The notes below the pieces were generated by a model. The model saw only the letters and a list, made by a program, of their open reading frames with translations, searched no databases and had not been told where the DNA came from. From contig NZ_LWSK01000036.1 in assembly GCF_001642955.1 (NCBI RefSeq), positions 1 through 51,118 on the forward strand: a stretch of 51,118 bases of DNA, in the 5' to 3' direction. Positions within the stretch are counted from its first letter, which is position 1. The number at the start of each line of letters is the position of its first letter. A program made the translations under genes and the position numbers. Shown here piece by piece: positions 34,601 through 43,028 of this stretch. This stretch comes from Rubripirellula obstinata (GTDB lineage Bacteria > Planctomycetota > Planctomycetia > Pirellulales > Pirellulaceae).

Positions 34601-34840
34601 CAAACCTTTGATGCGGTGCAGGTCGATGAAGTCGGTGATCACATCCAAAACTATCGATTGCAAATTTGGCAGGACGATAGTTGGCAGGACGTTGCCACCG
34701 GTGATGCCTGTGGCGTCGGTAGGAAGCACTCTTTTGATGCCGTGACATCAGTAAAGCTCCGGTTGCTTATCACTGCGGCGTCCAAGTCACCGGAGATTTC
34801 AGAGATTACGATCGGCATGGAGAGTCCACCGATTGAGTAA
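31661..34840 (+). CDS. GH78 alpha-L-rhamnosidase with C-terminal discoidin-like domain
   Basis: Exported glycosidase of 1059 residues, signal up to about FALQ. N-terminal Fn3-like rhamnosidase domain (APTDLKCEYRSNPLGID), beta-sandwich domains to about 430, then the (alpha/alpha)6 catalytic barrel with MDCPHRERRGWGE (485-497), the GH78 counterpart of the DCPxRDERxGWxGD motif. C-terminal RFLVKPAP and a final ~130-residue beta domain like F5/8C / CBM32 (SNLAKYARMSATS...). The AGGAATTAGAA region before ATG 31661 gives a good ribosome site. Removes terminal alpha-L-rhamnose, e.g. from ulvan fragments. The altered motif warrants a catalytic check. Confidence 0.88.
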   Translation: MTIGFRYEIVFRTVVFGWCLPLLSGAVFALQAPTDLKCEYRSNPLGIDNERPRFSWKLIDADQERGQKQTSYQVLVASSLKNLEANQGDLWDSGSIQDSESLNRVYAGAPLESDQVCYWKVRVTDVSGELSEWSPHAMFSVGLLEPKDWRGSWIHKKDQAKTDHNWFRKNFELSEAPSSALAHVASFGYHELYVNGQKVGDGVMNPVASFMKKRIPYLTYDIREFLKPGDNVIAVWHAAGWARWKRVVEYRKPPFAFKAQVLIQDGSDSKTLVTDKSWKCSKSHSEYIGDWDILDFGGERIDARQQVPDWNQADFDDSQWQQAAIWKGRVPATLSAQMVEPQVKFKQVNPIAVTKNDDGTYLIDMGQNYTGYFQIKLQGGTAGESVVFEISDQINKRINWKQKSEYVFDDTGEGIFTNRFNIAGGRWVTVTGLGDAPELGDITGYVITNDRKRISRFESSSALLNRIYEMNIDTYIANTLDGILMDCPHRERRGWGEVTVAAMYGDALTNFESGAYMDQYTQFMRDAQFPDGQIRAVINEQDRPFFMWKANNPITVWATYQMLGDKKMLRDNYESMQRWMTWLLDHSNYASGGSLVIGEQGERQFPGLGDWCTPKGNFWDSSNSPEAIHFNNCLYAFMLDRAVKISKALGKDEEAQKYSDRLDVQRRATHELYYDATTGDYGNGQQVNQAFALIAGVTPESEQQKVYDRLVDEVLYQFPYYDTGSSGQALYTRYFTDYGERMDLIYELLQDEAHPSYGYFIAQDETVWPERWSSVGGSRIHTCYTGIGGYFVKGFGGIRPDPQHPGMRRFLVKPAPVGDLTYTNTQFESGYGTITVNWKRSDDSASYRVEVPVNCSAKVYIPAVSKDDVNEGSALAEQAEGVRYLGSEKSDAVGNYVIYAVDSGVYEFTVSAFSKVTYPDPIDKESNLAKYARMSATSMHIESDKNPGFEAFKANDGDAETSWRADSANEQWLEAAWVKPQTFDAVQVDEVGDHIQNYRLQIWQDDSWQDVATGDACGVGRKHSFDAVTSVKLRLLITAASKSPEISEITIGMESPPIE

Positions 34841-34909
34841 CTTTTTTTCAAAGTCATTCTCTAACGCTCTCCGACGAATACATTCAACACCCAAACAAAC
34901 TGAATTTTA

Positions 34910-36391
34910 ATGAAGCGATTTTCACCATTCTTGTCCTCCATTTTGCTCGCCTTCGCTGCAGCGATGTTGTTGACGTCGCCCAGCATCGCTGAGACCACCG
35001 AAAAGAAGAACGTTCTCATCTTCTTTATCGATGACTTGAGGCCCGAATTGGGATGCTACGGTGCGGACTACATTAAGAGTCCGTCGATCGACAGTTTGGC
35101 GAATGAAGGCGTGCTGTTTGAACGTGCCTATTGTCAGCAAGCACTCTGTGCTCCGTCTCGTATCAGCATGATGTCAGGTCAGTATCCTGATAGTACTGGA
35201 ATCTGTGATCTATTCACGCCTCTGCGCCGGGTCAACAAGACCGCGATGACAATGCCGCTTTATTTTAAGCAGAACGGTTACACCACCGCATCGTTTGGAA
35301 AGGTGTATCACCATTTAAGAGACGACAAAGCGAATTGGTCTGAAGTTCCGCAGCCGCCGAGTGAAAATTACGCAAACCCGGAAACGCTGCAGGCTATTGC
35401 GCAAAGAACAAAGCAGGCAAAGGATCAAGGTGTATCCGTCAAGGAAATGCGTTTGGCAGCCAAGGGCCCCGCGACCGAGATTTATGAGGTGGACGATGAG
35501 GGGTATCGTGATGGTGTGGTTGCAAAGCAGGCAATCGAATCACTGCGGAATAATAAAGACAATCCATTTTTCATGTGCGTCGGCTTTGCGAAGCCTCACC
35601 TGCCCTTCGCTGCACCGAAACGTTATTGGGACCTTTATCAGCGAGATCAATTTACGGTTCCTAGTCGCGAACTGCCCAAGGATACACCCAGGGTTGCAAT
35701 CACAATTTGGGGAGAACTACGCAGCTATTTAGGGATTCCAGATGAAGGAGAGCTGAGTGACGAAAAGACCAAAGAGTTGATGCACGGCTACGCGGCTTCG
35801 GTCAGTTTTGCCGATGCACAAGTCGGCAAGGTGATGGATGAACTCGACCGGCTAGGTCTTCGCGAAGATACGATTGTTGTTCTGTGGGGTGATCATGGAT
35901 ACAAGCTGGGTGACTATGGCCTGTGGTGCAAACACACCAACCTGGAATTGGACGCACGAGTGCCGATGATTATTTCGGCACCCGGTCATGCCGTGGGGCA
36001 ACGCAGCCAAGCATTGGTGGAAGTCGTTGATCTTTTTCCGACGGTTGCATCGATGGCGACCGGCGAGGTTCCGGAATCCTGTGATGGGCGAAGCTTAGAG
36101 CCTGTCTTGGAAAATCCAAACAAAGAGTTTCGGCCCTTTGCCCTCAGCCAGTATCCACGTGGGGCCGTGATGGGCTACAGCATGCGAACCGATCGTTGGC
36201 GATACACTGAATGGATCAAAGCCAGCACGAAGGAAGTTACTGTCCGAGAATTGTACGATCACCAAGAAACCCAAACGCCAACCGTAAATCTTGCCAACGC
36301 ACCGGAGTATGCTGGATTGGTGTCCCGTTTGTCAAAGCAGTTGAATGCGGCCGCAAAGATCGAAGCAAGTAAGGTGAAAATGCCGAAGTAG
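34910..36391 (+). CDS. secreted S1-type sulfatase (iduronate-2-sulfatase-like)
   Basis: Exported enzyme of 493 residues; signal ends near PSIA. Metal Asp41/Asp42 in FFIDDLRPELGCYG, and the formylglycine site C80-A-P-S-R84 (CAPSRISMMSGQYPD) fit the rule. GKVYHH, KPHLPFAAPKRYWDLY and WGDHGYKLGDYGLWCKHTN are typical of the iduronate-2-sulfatase-like subfamily (S1_7). Ulvan carries iduronic acid, and rhamnose sulfate, so this would suit a sulfated uronic/rhamnose polymer. No strong ribosome site is seen before ATG 34910. Converges on the next sulfatase, 25 nt apart. Confidence 0.92.
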   Translation: MKRFSPFLSSILLAFAAAMLLTSPSIAETTEKKNVLIFFIDDLRPELGCYGADYIKSPSIDSLANEGVLFERAYCQQALCAPSRISMMSGQYPDSTGICDLFTPLRRVNKTAMTMPLYFKQNGYTTASFGKVYHHLRDDKANWSEVPQPPSENYANPETLQAIAQRTKQAKDQGVSVKEMRLAAKGPATEIYEVDDEGYRDGVVAKQAIESLRNNKDNPFFMCVGFAKPHLPFAAPKRYWDLYQRDQFTVPSRELPKDTPRVAITIWGELRSYLGIPDEGELSDEKTKELMHGYAASVSFADAQVGKVMDELDRLGLREDTIVVLWGDHGYKLGDYGLWCKHTNLELDARVPMIISAPGHAVGQRSQALVEVVDLFPTVASMATGEVPESCDGRSLEPVLENPNKEFRPFALSQYPRGAVMGYSMRTDRWRYTEWIKASTKEVTVRELYDHQETQTPTVNLANAPEYAGLVSRLSKQLNAAAKIEASKVKMPK

Positions 36392-36416
36392 AGTCTGCGT
36401 TTTGGTGGGAATTTTA

Positions 36417-37808
36417 CTACTGCGATGGGCCGATGTCGCAGAGTGATCGCAATTCGTTTACGAAGTCTTCGTCGGCGTGTTTAGCGATCAAATTGGTTTG
36501 TTCGAGCGGATCATTTTTTAGGTCGAAGAGTTGTTCGTGGATTGGCGACTGATCGGGGAAACGGACGTATTTCCAGCGTGTTCCGCGAATTCCTTCGTTG
36601 CGTGCAATGGGGTCGCGATTCTTGCTTTCGGGTGTGTAGACGTGTTCGTAGTAGAAGTGTGATCGTGGCGTCCATGAATCGCCCCGAACTAGCGGCGTCA
36701 AATCACGGCCTTGCATGGAATCGGGAATCGGTAGGCCTGCGATCGACAGGATGGTTGGTGCCAAATCGATGCTTAGGACCATTTCATCGCGTTGGCTCGA
36801 AAGCGAGTTGGCATGTTGCACGCGTGGATCATAGATGATCATTGGCACCCGAATTGAATTTTCGTACATCAGCCACTTGCCTGTTAGCCCATGGTCGCCA
36901 AGCAGGCTGCCATGATCGGAGGAATAGATCACGATGGTATTTTGATCGAGCCCGGATCGTTTCAACGCTTGCAGTATCTCGCCGACCGCTTGATCGGCCC
37001 GTGTGACCGTGCGGTAGAACGTTCGCAATTCTGCTTGATGGCGATTGGGGTGTTCAAGGTGCGATCGGCTTTTTGAACCGTTGAGTGAACCTCGGATAAA
37101 GTTCGGTTGACGATCAAAGTCTTCCTTGGTGAACGTCGGTGACGTTGGGATGACGATGTCTTGGTAGGGGTTCGCTACCTTTGGGTCAAAGTACTTAAAT
37201 GGCCCGTGCGGTTCTTTGAATGCGACCGTCAAGCAGAAGGGACGATCGTCAGCGGACTGGAAAAATTCGGTCGCTTTTTCCGTCATGACGTCCGTAAGAT
37301 ACCGAGTCTTTCCGTCCTGGATTTGCTTGAAAGAAATGCTCTGCGGAAACCCGTACCATAAATCGAATTGGTCTGCGGGAAGTGCAAAGTTTGGAACTTC
37401 GGCGTTTGGATACCCGATACCAAATTTCCCGAGGTAGCCGGTTCGATAGCCCGAGCGTCGCAAGATCGCTGGATAGGTCTTGTTGAAAGCTGTTTCGGTC
37501 AGTGGGGTTTCAAAGTCAACGATCCCGTGCCGAAGCATCGTTTGGCCGGTCAAAATGCACGCGCGATTACTGCAACAGATGGCTGTTGTCACGAAGGCGT
37601 TATTGAAGACCGTTCCGCGTCTCGCTAGATCGTCTAAATTGGGAGTTTGGATCACATCGTTTCCGCTGTAGCCCGTGCATTGGCTCGGCTGATCATCTGA
37701 AAAAAGGAACACAATGTTGGGCTTCGTCTGCTCACCTGCTTCTGCGAACCAACAAAAGAGTCCAAGTACAATCGGGGCTACCAACGAGATGGAGATTAGT
37801 CGATTCAT
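36417..37808 (-). CDS. secreted S1-type sulfatase with CCSNR active-site motif
   Basis: Exported protein of 463 residues; signal ends near EAG. Metal Asp38/Asp39 in LFSDDQPS, catalytic segment C78-C79-S80-N81-R82 in AICCSNRACILTG. The rule is C-x-P/A-x-R; here Ser80 replaces Pro/Ala and there is an extra Cys79. Later features are usual: GYLGKFGIG, KEPHGPFKYFDP, SSDHGSLLGDHGL, and SIRVPMIIYDP. It is the only sulfatase on the minus strand and diverges from the GH2 gene. Activation by FGE is uncertain with this motif; otherwise a typical member. Confidence 0.88.
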   Translation of the reverse strand: MNRLISISLVAPIVLGLFCWFAEAGEQTKPNIVFLFSDDQPSQCTGYSGNDVIQTPNLDDLARRGTVFNNAFVTTAICCSNRACILTGQTMLRHGIVDFETPLTETAFNKTYPAILRRSGYRTGYLGKFGIGYPNAEVPNFALPADQFDLWYGFPQSISFKQIQDGKTRYLTDVMTEKATEFFQSADDRPFCLTVAFKEPHGPFKYFDPKVANPYQDIVIPTSPTFTKEDFDRQPNFIRGSLNGSKSRSHLEHPNRHQAELRTFYRTVTRADQAVGEILQALKRSGLDQNTIVIYSSDHGSLLGDHGLTGKWLMYENSIRVPMIIYDPRVQHANSLSSQRDEMVLSIDLAPTILSIAGLPIPDSMQGRDLTPLVRGDSWTPRSHFYYEHVYTPESKNRDPIARNEGIRGTRWKYVRFPDQSPIHEQLFDLKNDPLEQTNLIAKHADEDFVNELRSLCDIGPSQ

Positions 37809-37942
37809 GATAAAAAATCTGGCGTTAGAAACAAATGAACGATAAAGAGACTGAGCTTATTACCATCGGTCAAAGTCCCCCGATCGTACCTGATCCGGAA
37901 AGGCGGCGGGGGATGGTGCGATGCGGTAGAGTATCGAGTGAT

Positions 37943-40900
37943 ATGAATCAATCAAAAAGCGAGAAAATCGAGATGTTGAAGCTTGTTCCAATGTTCCTAT
38001 TGTTGTTTACAGGAATCTGTTCTGCTGAGCAGGTGATCTTTGATGATGATTGGAAATTTATCGAGGCGAACCCTAGTGGGGCTGAGGCGGTAGGTTTCTC
38101 GGATGACACGTGGCGTTCTTTGGATCTGCCGCATGACTGGAGCGTCGAGGGCAAGTTTGATCGTAAGAATCCCAGCACCGATCGAAGTGGCTATTTGCCG
38201 ACCGGAATTGGCTGGTATCGCAAGGCGATCGACGTGCCGGATCAGTGGAAGGGCAAACGTGTTGCCATCGAGTTTGATGGAGTGTTTCGCAACAGCACCG
38301 TTTGGGCGAACGGTCAAATGCTGGGCAAGCGTCCCTACGGCTGGATCTCGTTTGGATACGACATCAGCGAGCTTGCCAATGATTCTGATCAAATCACCTT
38401 TGCCGTGCAGGTAGACAACAAGCTTCAACACGCAGCACGCTGGTACACCGGCAGCGGTATCTACGGGCACACCTGGATCAACGTGCGCGAACCGGTTCAC
38501 GTTCCGACGTCCGGGGTTTGGATACGCACCGAAGGATCCAAGGTCTCGATCGATACAGATGTGGTCAACACGTCGGATAATGATGTTGAATGTTTGGTCA
38601 AGACCACGTTGATCGATGCGCAAGGAAAGACGGTGGCGACGCAGCAGACGCCGTTGGTTTTGAAGCAGGACGATGCTGATTCGGTATCGCAGGTGATGCA
38701 GATTTCTGATCCATCGCTTTGGTCGCCGGACAGTCCTTATCTGTATCGTGCAATCAGCGAGGTGCTGGTGAATTCGCAAGTGCTGGATCGCGTTGAGACT
38801 AGGTTCGGCGTACGAGACATTGAGTGGAAGCCAGGCACTGGTATGTGGCTAAATGGATCCGTCGTCAAGCTGCGCGGTGTTTGTCAGCACCAGCATGGTG
38901 GGGCATTGGGTGCCGCTGTGCCTAAGAAAATTATTCGCTACCGCGTCCAGCAAATGAAAGACATGGGATGCAATTCAATTCGCACCGCCCACAATCCTCA
39001 CACGCCCGAATTCTATGACATCTGCGACGAACTTGGCATGATTGTGATGGATGAATTTGTTGACGGCTGGAATCGCAAGGCGAGAAACGACTACGGGGCG
39101 CATGATTTCGACCAGTGGTGGAAACGCGATTTGACGGATTGGATTAAACGCGATCGGAACCACGCTTGCGTTTTTCTATGGAGTGTTGGAAACGAAACTC
39201 ATGGCGACGTCGGCAAAGAAATGGTCGCACAGTGTCACAAAATCGATCCGACGCGACCGGTGACCTCTGGAAGTTCTGGTTCTGAATTCATGGACATTTA
39301 CGGCATGAATGGGGGCAGCGAAGGAAAAGGTTGGTTTGATACTCTGAAGAACGATCGCGTCTTCATCGGTACCGAGAATACTCACACTTGGCAGACCCGC
39401 GGTTACTACCGCACGCAAACCTGGTATCGCGACGGCAAGCTTGATGTGGCCGTTGATATTCCCAATCTGACCGACAAAGAAATTTTTACGATCGACTGGG
39501 CGACCAATGCGGATCGCAGCAACCGAAAACAGTTCTACAAATCCAGCTATGACAACGCGACGGTGCGTTCACCGGCTCGACGTGCGATCGCTCAGATTCG
39601 CGACGTGCCCAACAATGCGGGAATGTACCGTTGGACCGGACACGACTATCTCGGTGAGGCAGGGCTGGCTAGCGGAGCATGGCCATTCAAGCTTTTCTCC
39701 GGCGGCACATGCGACTTGGCGAACTTTGAAAAGGACCTTTACTACCTGTATCAGAGTCAGTGGACCAGCGAACCGATGGTGCATGTTTTGCCGCATTGGA
39801 CCCATCCGGTGATGAAATCCGGGACGGAAATCCCTGTCTGGGTCTATTCCAACTGCGACGAGGTTGAGTTACTGCTAAACGGTAAATCACTGGGCAAGCA
39901 AAAGCCGGGTACGAAGTGGCAGGAAATGCAGTGCCAATGGATGGTCGGCTGGGAACCCGGTGAATTGATGGCGGTCGGTTCCAATGACGGGCAAAAGGTG
40001 GCTCAGCAAATGATCCGAACAGCGGATGAGCCAGCAAAGATTCGACTGTCGGTTGACGGAGAACCGTTGGCCAAGTCTGGAAAAGATATTGTTCAAGTGC
40101 GAACGACGTTTCTGGATGCCAAGGAAGAGTTTTATCCTTATGGCGAAAACCGAGTCTGGTTCGATTTGTCGGGTCCGGCTCGCATTAAGGCTCTCGATAA
40201 CGGCAAGCCCAATGATGTCGAACCGTTTTACGGAATGACCGATCGTACTGGGTTCTTTGGATTGGCCAGGGCGTATGTTGAGTCAACGAAAGTTCCAGGC
40301 GATATCATGTTGACCGCCGGAGCAATTTTGGGTGACAAGAAATTGCGGGTGTCGAACAAGGTTCATATTGATGTTCAACAAATCGGACTTCGTGGCAATC
40401 CGTCGCCCGGTTCTATCGCGATCTATTACACCACCGATGGAACGCAGCCCTCTGACGCATCGACGCGTTATGAAAGTGGCTTTGAAATCCAGTTGGGGAC
40501 AACGGTGAAAGCGATCGCAATCATTGACGACAAAGTTGTCCTGAAGATGGAGGAACGATTCGCGAAAGATGTCGGTCTGCTTTGGGAAGGCGGCGGAACG
40601 GACGCCGACTTTGGCGGTGACCAGGCAGAGGACGCTGAGTTTGCGGGGGCGAAGAGATCAACCCAAGGTAAGAATTACAACGGCAACGCGTTTTTGGACA
40701 TGGGCAAGAAACCGGGGTCTTATGTCGAGTGGTACCAGGAGAATGATGGCGACACTCGCAACGTCAATGTGAAGTTACGTTACAGCGGCAGTTCAGCGGA
40801 TAAGAAACCGTTGAAGGTCCGGTTGAACGTCAACGGAATGGCGAACCCCAAAGAGATCAAACTGACGCCCGCATTCAATTCGGGAAAGCATTGGAGAACG

Positions 40901-40999
40901 ATGGACTTGCCAATCACTCTTAAACGGGGCGCAAACACGATTCGTTTGACCACCGTAGATGGACGAGGTCTGTTGATTGACGAAATCTTGATCAAATAA
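37943..40999 (+). CDS. GH2 family glycoside hydrolase (beta-galactosidase-like), multidomain
   Basis: Exported enzyme of about 1018 residues. Signal LVPMFLLLFTGICSA. Domain order: sugar-binding jelly roll (FDDDWKFIEANPSG..), immunoglobulin-like, TIM barrel with acid/base Glu418 in SVGNETHG and nucleophile Glu478 in IGTENTH, further beta domains, a chitobiase-type segment (IAIYYTTDGTQPSDAST, about 823-840), and a C-terminal CBM35/6-like module (AEDAEFAGAKRSTQGKNYNG..). ATG 37943 or 37973 are both possible; the frame opens earlier at 37835 but lacks a signal there. In an ulvan-type locus the GH2 could act on xylose or uronic acid linkages rather than galactose. Confidence 0.87.
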   Translation: MNQSKSEKIEMLKLVPMFLLLFTGICSAEQVIFDDDWKFIEANPSGAEAVGFSDDTWRSLDLPHDWSVEGKFDRKNPSTDRSGYLPTGIGWYRKAIDVPDQWKGKRVAIEFDGVFRNSTVWANGQMLGKRPYGWISFGYDISELANDSDQITFAVQVDNKLQHAARWYTGSGIYGHTWINVREPVHVPTSGVWIRTEGSKVSIDTDVVNTSDNDVECLVKTTLIDAQGKTVATQQTPLVLKQDDADSVSQVMQISDPSLWSPDSPYLYRAISEVLVNSQVLDRVETRFGVRDIEWKPGTGMWLNGSVVKLRGVCQHQHGGALGAAVPKKIIRYRVQQMKDMGCNSIRTAHNPHTPEFYDICDELGMIVMDEFVDGWNRKARNDYGAHDFDQWWKRDLTDWIKRDRNHACVFLWSVGNETHGDVGKEMVAQCHKIDPTRPVTSGSSGSEFMDIYGMNGGSEGKGWFDTLKNDRVFIGTENTHTWQTRGYYRTQTWYRDGKLDVAVDIPNLTDKEIFTIDWATNADRSNRKQFYKSSYDNATVRSPARRAIAQIRDVPNNAGMYRWTGHDYLGEAGLASGAWPFKLFSGGTCDLANFEKDLYYLYQSQWTSEPMVHVLPHWTHPVMKSGTEIPVWVYSNCDEVELLLNGKSLGKQKPGTKWQEMQCQWMVGWEPGELMAVGSNDGQKVAQQMIRTADEPAKIRLSVDGEPLAKSGKDIVQVRTTFLDAKEEFYPYGENRVWFDLSGPARIKALDNGKPNDVEPFYGMTDRTGFFGLARAYVESTKVPGDIMLTAGAILGDKKLRVSNKVHIDVQQIGLRGNPSPGSIAIYYTTDGTQPSDASTRYESGFEIQLGTTVKAIAIIDDKVVLKMEERFAKDVGLLWEGGGTDADFGGDQAEDAEFAGAKRSTQGKNYNGNAFLDMGKKPGSYVEWYQENDGDTRNVNVKLRYSGSSADKKPLKVRLNVNGMANPKEIKLTPAFNSGKHWRTMDLPITLKRGANTIRLTTVDGRGLLIDEILIK

Positions 41000-41006
41000 C
41001 TCTGCA

Positions 41007-42659
41007 TCAAATAGCTTTGCGGCGGCGTCGCATCGCGAGGCAGGATGCGGCGATCAACGCGGCCAATGAGCTTGGTTCTGGGATTGCCACGGACGGATTG
41101 ATTTGGAATTCGACGACGCGCAGCGGACTTCCGCTAGCGATTTCGTCAAACCGTTCGGTTGCTTGCTCTTGGATGAAGACGGACAAAACTCCATCGTCGA
41201 ACAAACGATCTTGGTCAAGTTGCGGCGTGCCTTGGAAATTGACGCTATTGTCCGAAAGCAATACCTCCCATTCCGACAAGCCGACCGCAGTACGCTCGGC
41301 ACCTGCGATCACAAAGTCGCCATTGGGCGCGGTGTAGAGCGCGAAGACATTGCCGTTGCTGTCGACTCCGACGCGTGGTCGGCTGCCAACGGTTCGGCTG
41401 GGGTCATCGAGGTTTACCGGCAGTATGCTAACAGCCCATTCACCGGTCAGCGGATCGCGATAGTAATGATGGTACGCCGAGTCTTCGCGACTGAATCTAG
41501 CATCGCCTTCTTCCCACTCAAAACCGGGTTCTTGGCGTCTATGCCACATCACTGCGTGAACGCCACCTTGGCCATCAACCGCTTGGCCCTGTTGATTGAT
41601 CAGTGCTTGACGAATATCGAGATCGACGACTTCGATACCATCGGAACCAATGGTGATGGGTGCCGCCTCGGTGCCGATGACTTGGTCATTGTTGTTTTGC
41701 CAAGTCCGGCCTCCGTCATTGCTGTAAGCATAATTGATGTCGTGGTTGTTTTGTTGCCGTTCACGCCATGTCCAAGTTGCGTGCAAGCGTCCGCTGCTAT
41801 CGGTATCGATACCGTTAAAATATGCGTTGCGGGTTGTGTTGATGTCGCCGTTTAGGTCGGTGTAGCTGCCGCCTCCGGCACGCCCCTGGATCATCGTTCT
41901 TGGGCTGGACCACTGGCCGGTCGCGGGGTTGTAGTTGGCGATCAACGAATCGCCATTGTTGCTGGAACCGACACGGTAGTTGAAAATCAATTCATCGCCG
42001 ACGTTGGTAAAGCGAGGGTAGGTGACTTGCGGAAGCGTGGTTTGATTGAGTCCATTCAAATTTAAAGCATCGCGTTCTGGTTTAAAGATTGCGGCATTCC
42101 AGACGCCGCCGGAACTGGTTGCGACACCCGGATCCGTCGTCAGGTATCGCAGTCGATCGACGTGGTGATCGTACGCCAAATGAATTCGTCCGTCGTTAGA
42201 AATCCCCATGGAGATCGTGTTGTGAGAATCCCATGCGCGGCCTGACGAAGTGGAATTTGGTGTCGCGTCGCCATTGTCCAAGCCGTAACCCGTGTCGATT
42301 GTTTCCCAAGAGTTACCGGTCAGCTTGCGGCGGGAGATGAAGATGTTTTCGTCACTGGAACCGTTGTGATACCAAGCTGCGTATTGGTATCCCTGGTGTG
42401 TTACGATGGTGTCTTGTTGGTAAGGCATCCCGTTAATGGTGCGACCAAATGATCCGTTGCCAGCCAACTGCAAGGCGTTGGAATCCAGCGTCATGTCCGC
42501 TGTTTTGGTGAGCGAGAATTGTGCTGCAACGGGTTGGCTAGAAACAGCAAACATGACAGCGAACGTTAACGCCCAAAGACGCACGTTTTGCCAAGGCCGT
42601 TTTGTGATGGAAACGGAGGACTGTTGATGTATTGGAGAGTCGGTAGTGCGTCGTTCCAT
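41007..42659 (-). CDS. PEP-CTERM BNR-4 propeller, possible PL24/PL25-type ulvan lyase
   Basis: Exported protein of 550 residues. N-terminal signal to about VAAQ, a BNR_4 type beta-propeller (50-520), and a C-terminal PEP-CTERM sorting tag: PEPSS, a hydrophobic helix and RRRR. The propeller has conserved blocks around DSHNTISMG (His146), YDHHVDRL (His165/166), TYPRF (Tyr214), and NYRVGSSNNGD (Tyr228, Arg229). Two His about 20 apart and a Tyr/Arg pair about 15 apart resemble PL24/PL25 ulvan lyases as I recall them. It is surface-retained by exosortase. It converges on the GH2 gene with a 7-nt gap. The lyase role is inferred. Confidence 0.72.
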   Translation of the reverse strand: MERRTTDSPIHQQSSVSITKRPWQNVRLWALTFAVMFAVSSQPVAAQFSLTKTADMTLDSNALQLAGNGSFGRTINGMPYQQDTIVTHQGYQYAAWYHNGSSDENIFISRRKLTGNSWETIDTGYGLDNGDATPNSTSSGRAWDSHNTISMGISNDGRIHLAYDHHVDRLRYLTTDPGVATSSGGVWNAAIFKPERDALNLNGLNQTTLPQVTYPRFTNVGDELIFNYRVGSSNNGDSLIANYNPATGQWSSPRTMIQGRAGGGSYTDLNGDINTTRNAYFNGIDTDSSGRLHATWTWRERQQNNHDINYAYSNDGGRTWQNNNDQVIGTEAAPITIGSDGIEVVDLDIRQALINQQGQAVDGQGGVHAVMWHRRQEPGFEWEEGDARFSREDSAYHHYYRDPLTGEWAVSILPVNLDDPSRTVGSRPRVGVDSNGNVFALYTAPNGDFVIAGAERTAVGLSEWEVLLSDNSVNFQGTPQLDQDRLFDDGVLSVFIQEQATERFDEIASGSPLRVVEFQINPSVAIPEPSSLAALIAASCLAMRRRRKAI

Positions 42660-43028
42660 TTTGGCCTACGTCAGTTTTCAGCGTTTAGACAATCTGCATG
42701 CGTTTTATCCCGCCCGCTACGCCTGTTTTTGCAGTGATTCCTGCCCGCAAGCGTAATTCAAACCAGAGGATTGGCTGGAAAGTACTCAGAAAACGCTTCG
42801 TCAAACGTGCGAAGCCATGCAATTGACCAGACGTGTCAATGACAGCGCGGATACTCTAAGTGTCAGAGGGAAACGCGGTGGACAGCGGGGGAAAATGACT
42901 CGTGGAAAACTTGTCAAAATCGCTTGTGTCAACTTCGCGACACCGATACTATATGGGCGTTCACTGATCGTAATTCATTGTTCGCATTGAATTTAGAAAC
43001 AGCACTTAGGGAAAGTTAGGAACTGAAC
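42660..43028. other. intergenic region before recA
   Basis: No gene is seen. It carries a possible sigma70-type promoter (42924-42952) and an AGGAA site before the recA start. No clear LexA-type palindrome of a known kind was found. Confidence 0.5.
42924..42952 (+). promoter_or_regulatory. possible recA promoter
   Basis: TTGTGT and TACTAT are spaced by 17 nt, about 75 nt before recA. The -35 is weak (three of six matches). Adjacent CTTGTCAA (42910) and CTTGTGTCAA (42923) are direct repeats and may be a regulator site. Confidence 0.35.

Noticed and set aside
42660-43028. LexA/SOS box before recA
   Set aside because: No clear palindrome of any LexA type I know was found; planctomycete boxes may differ.
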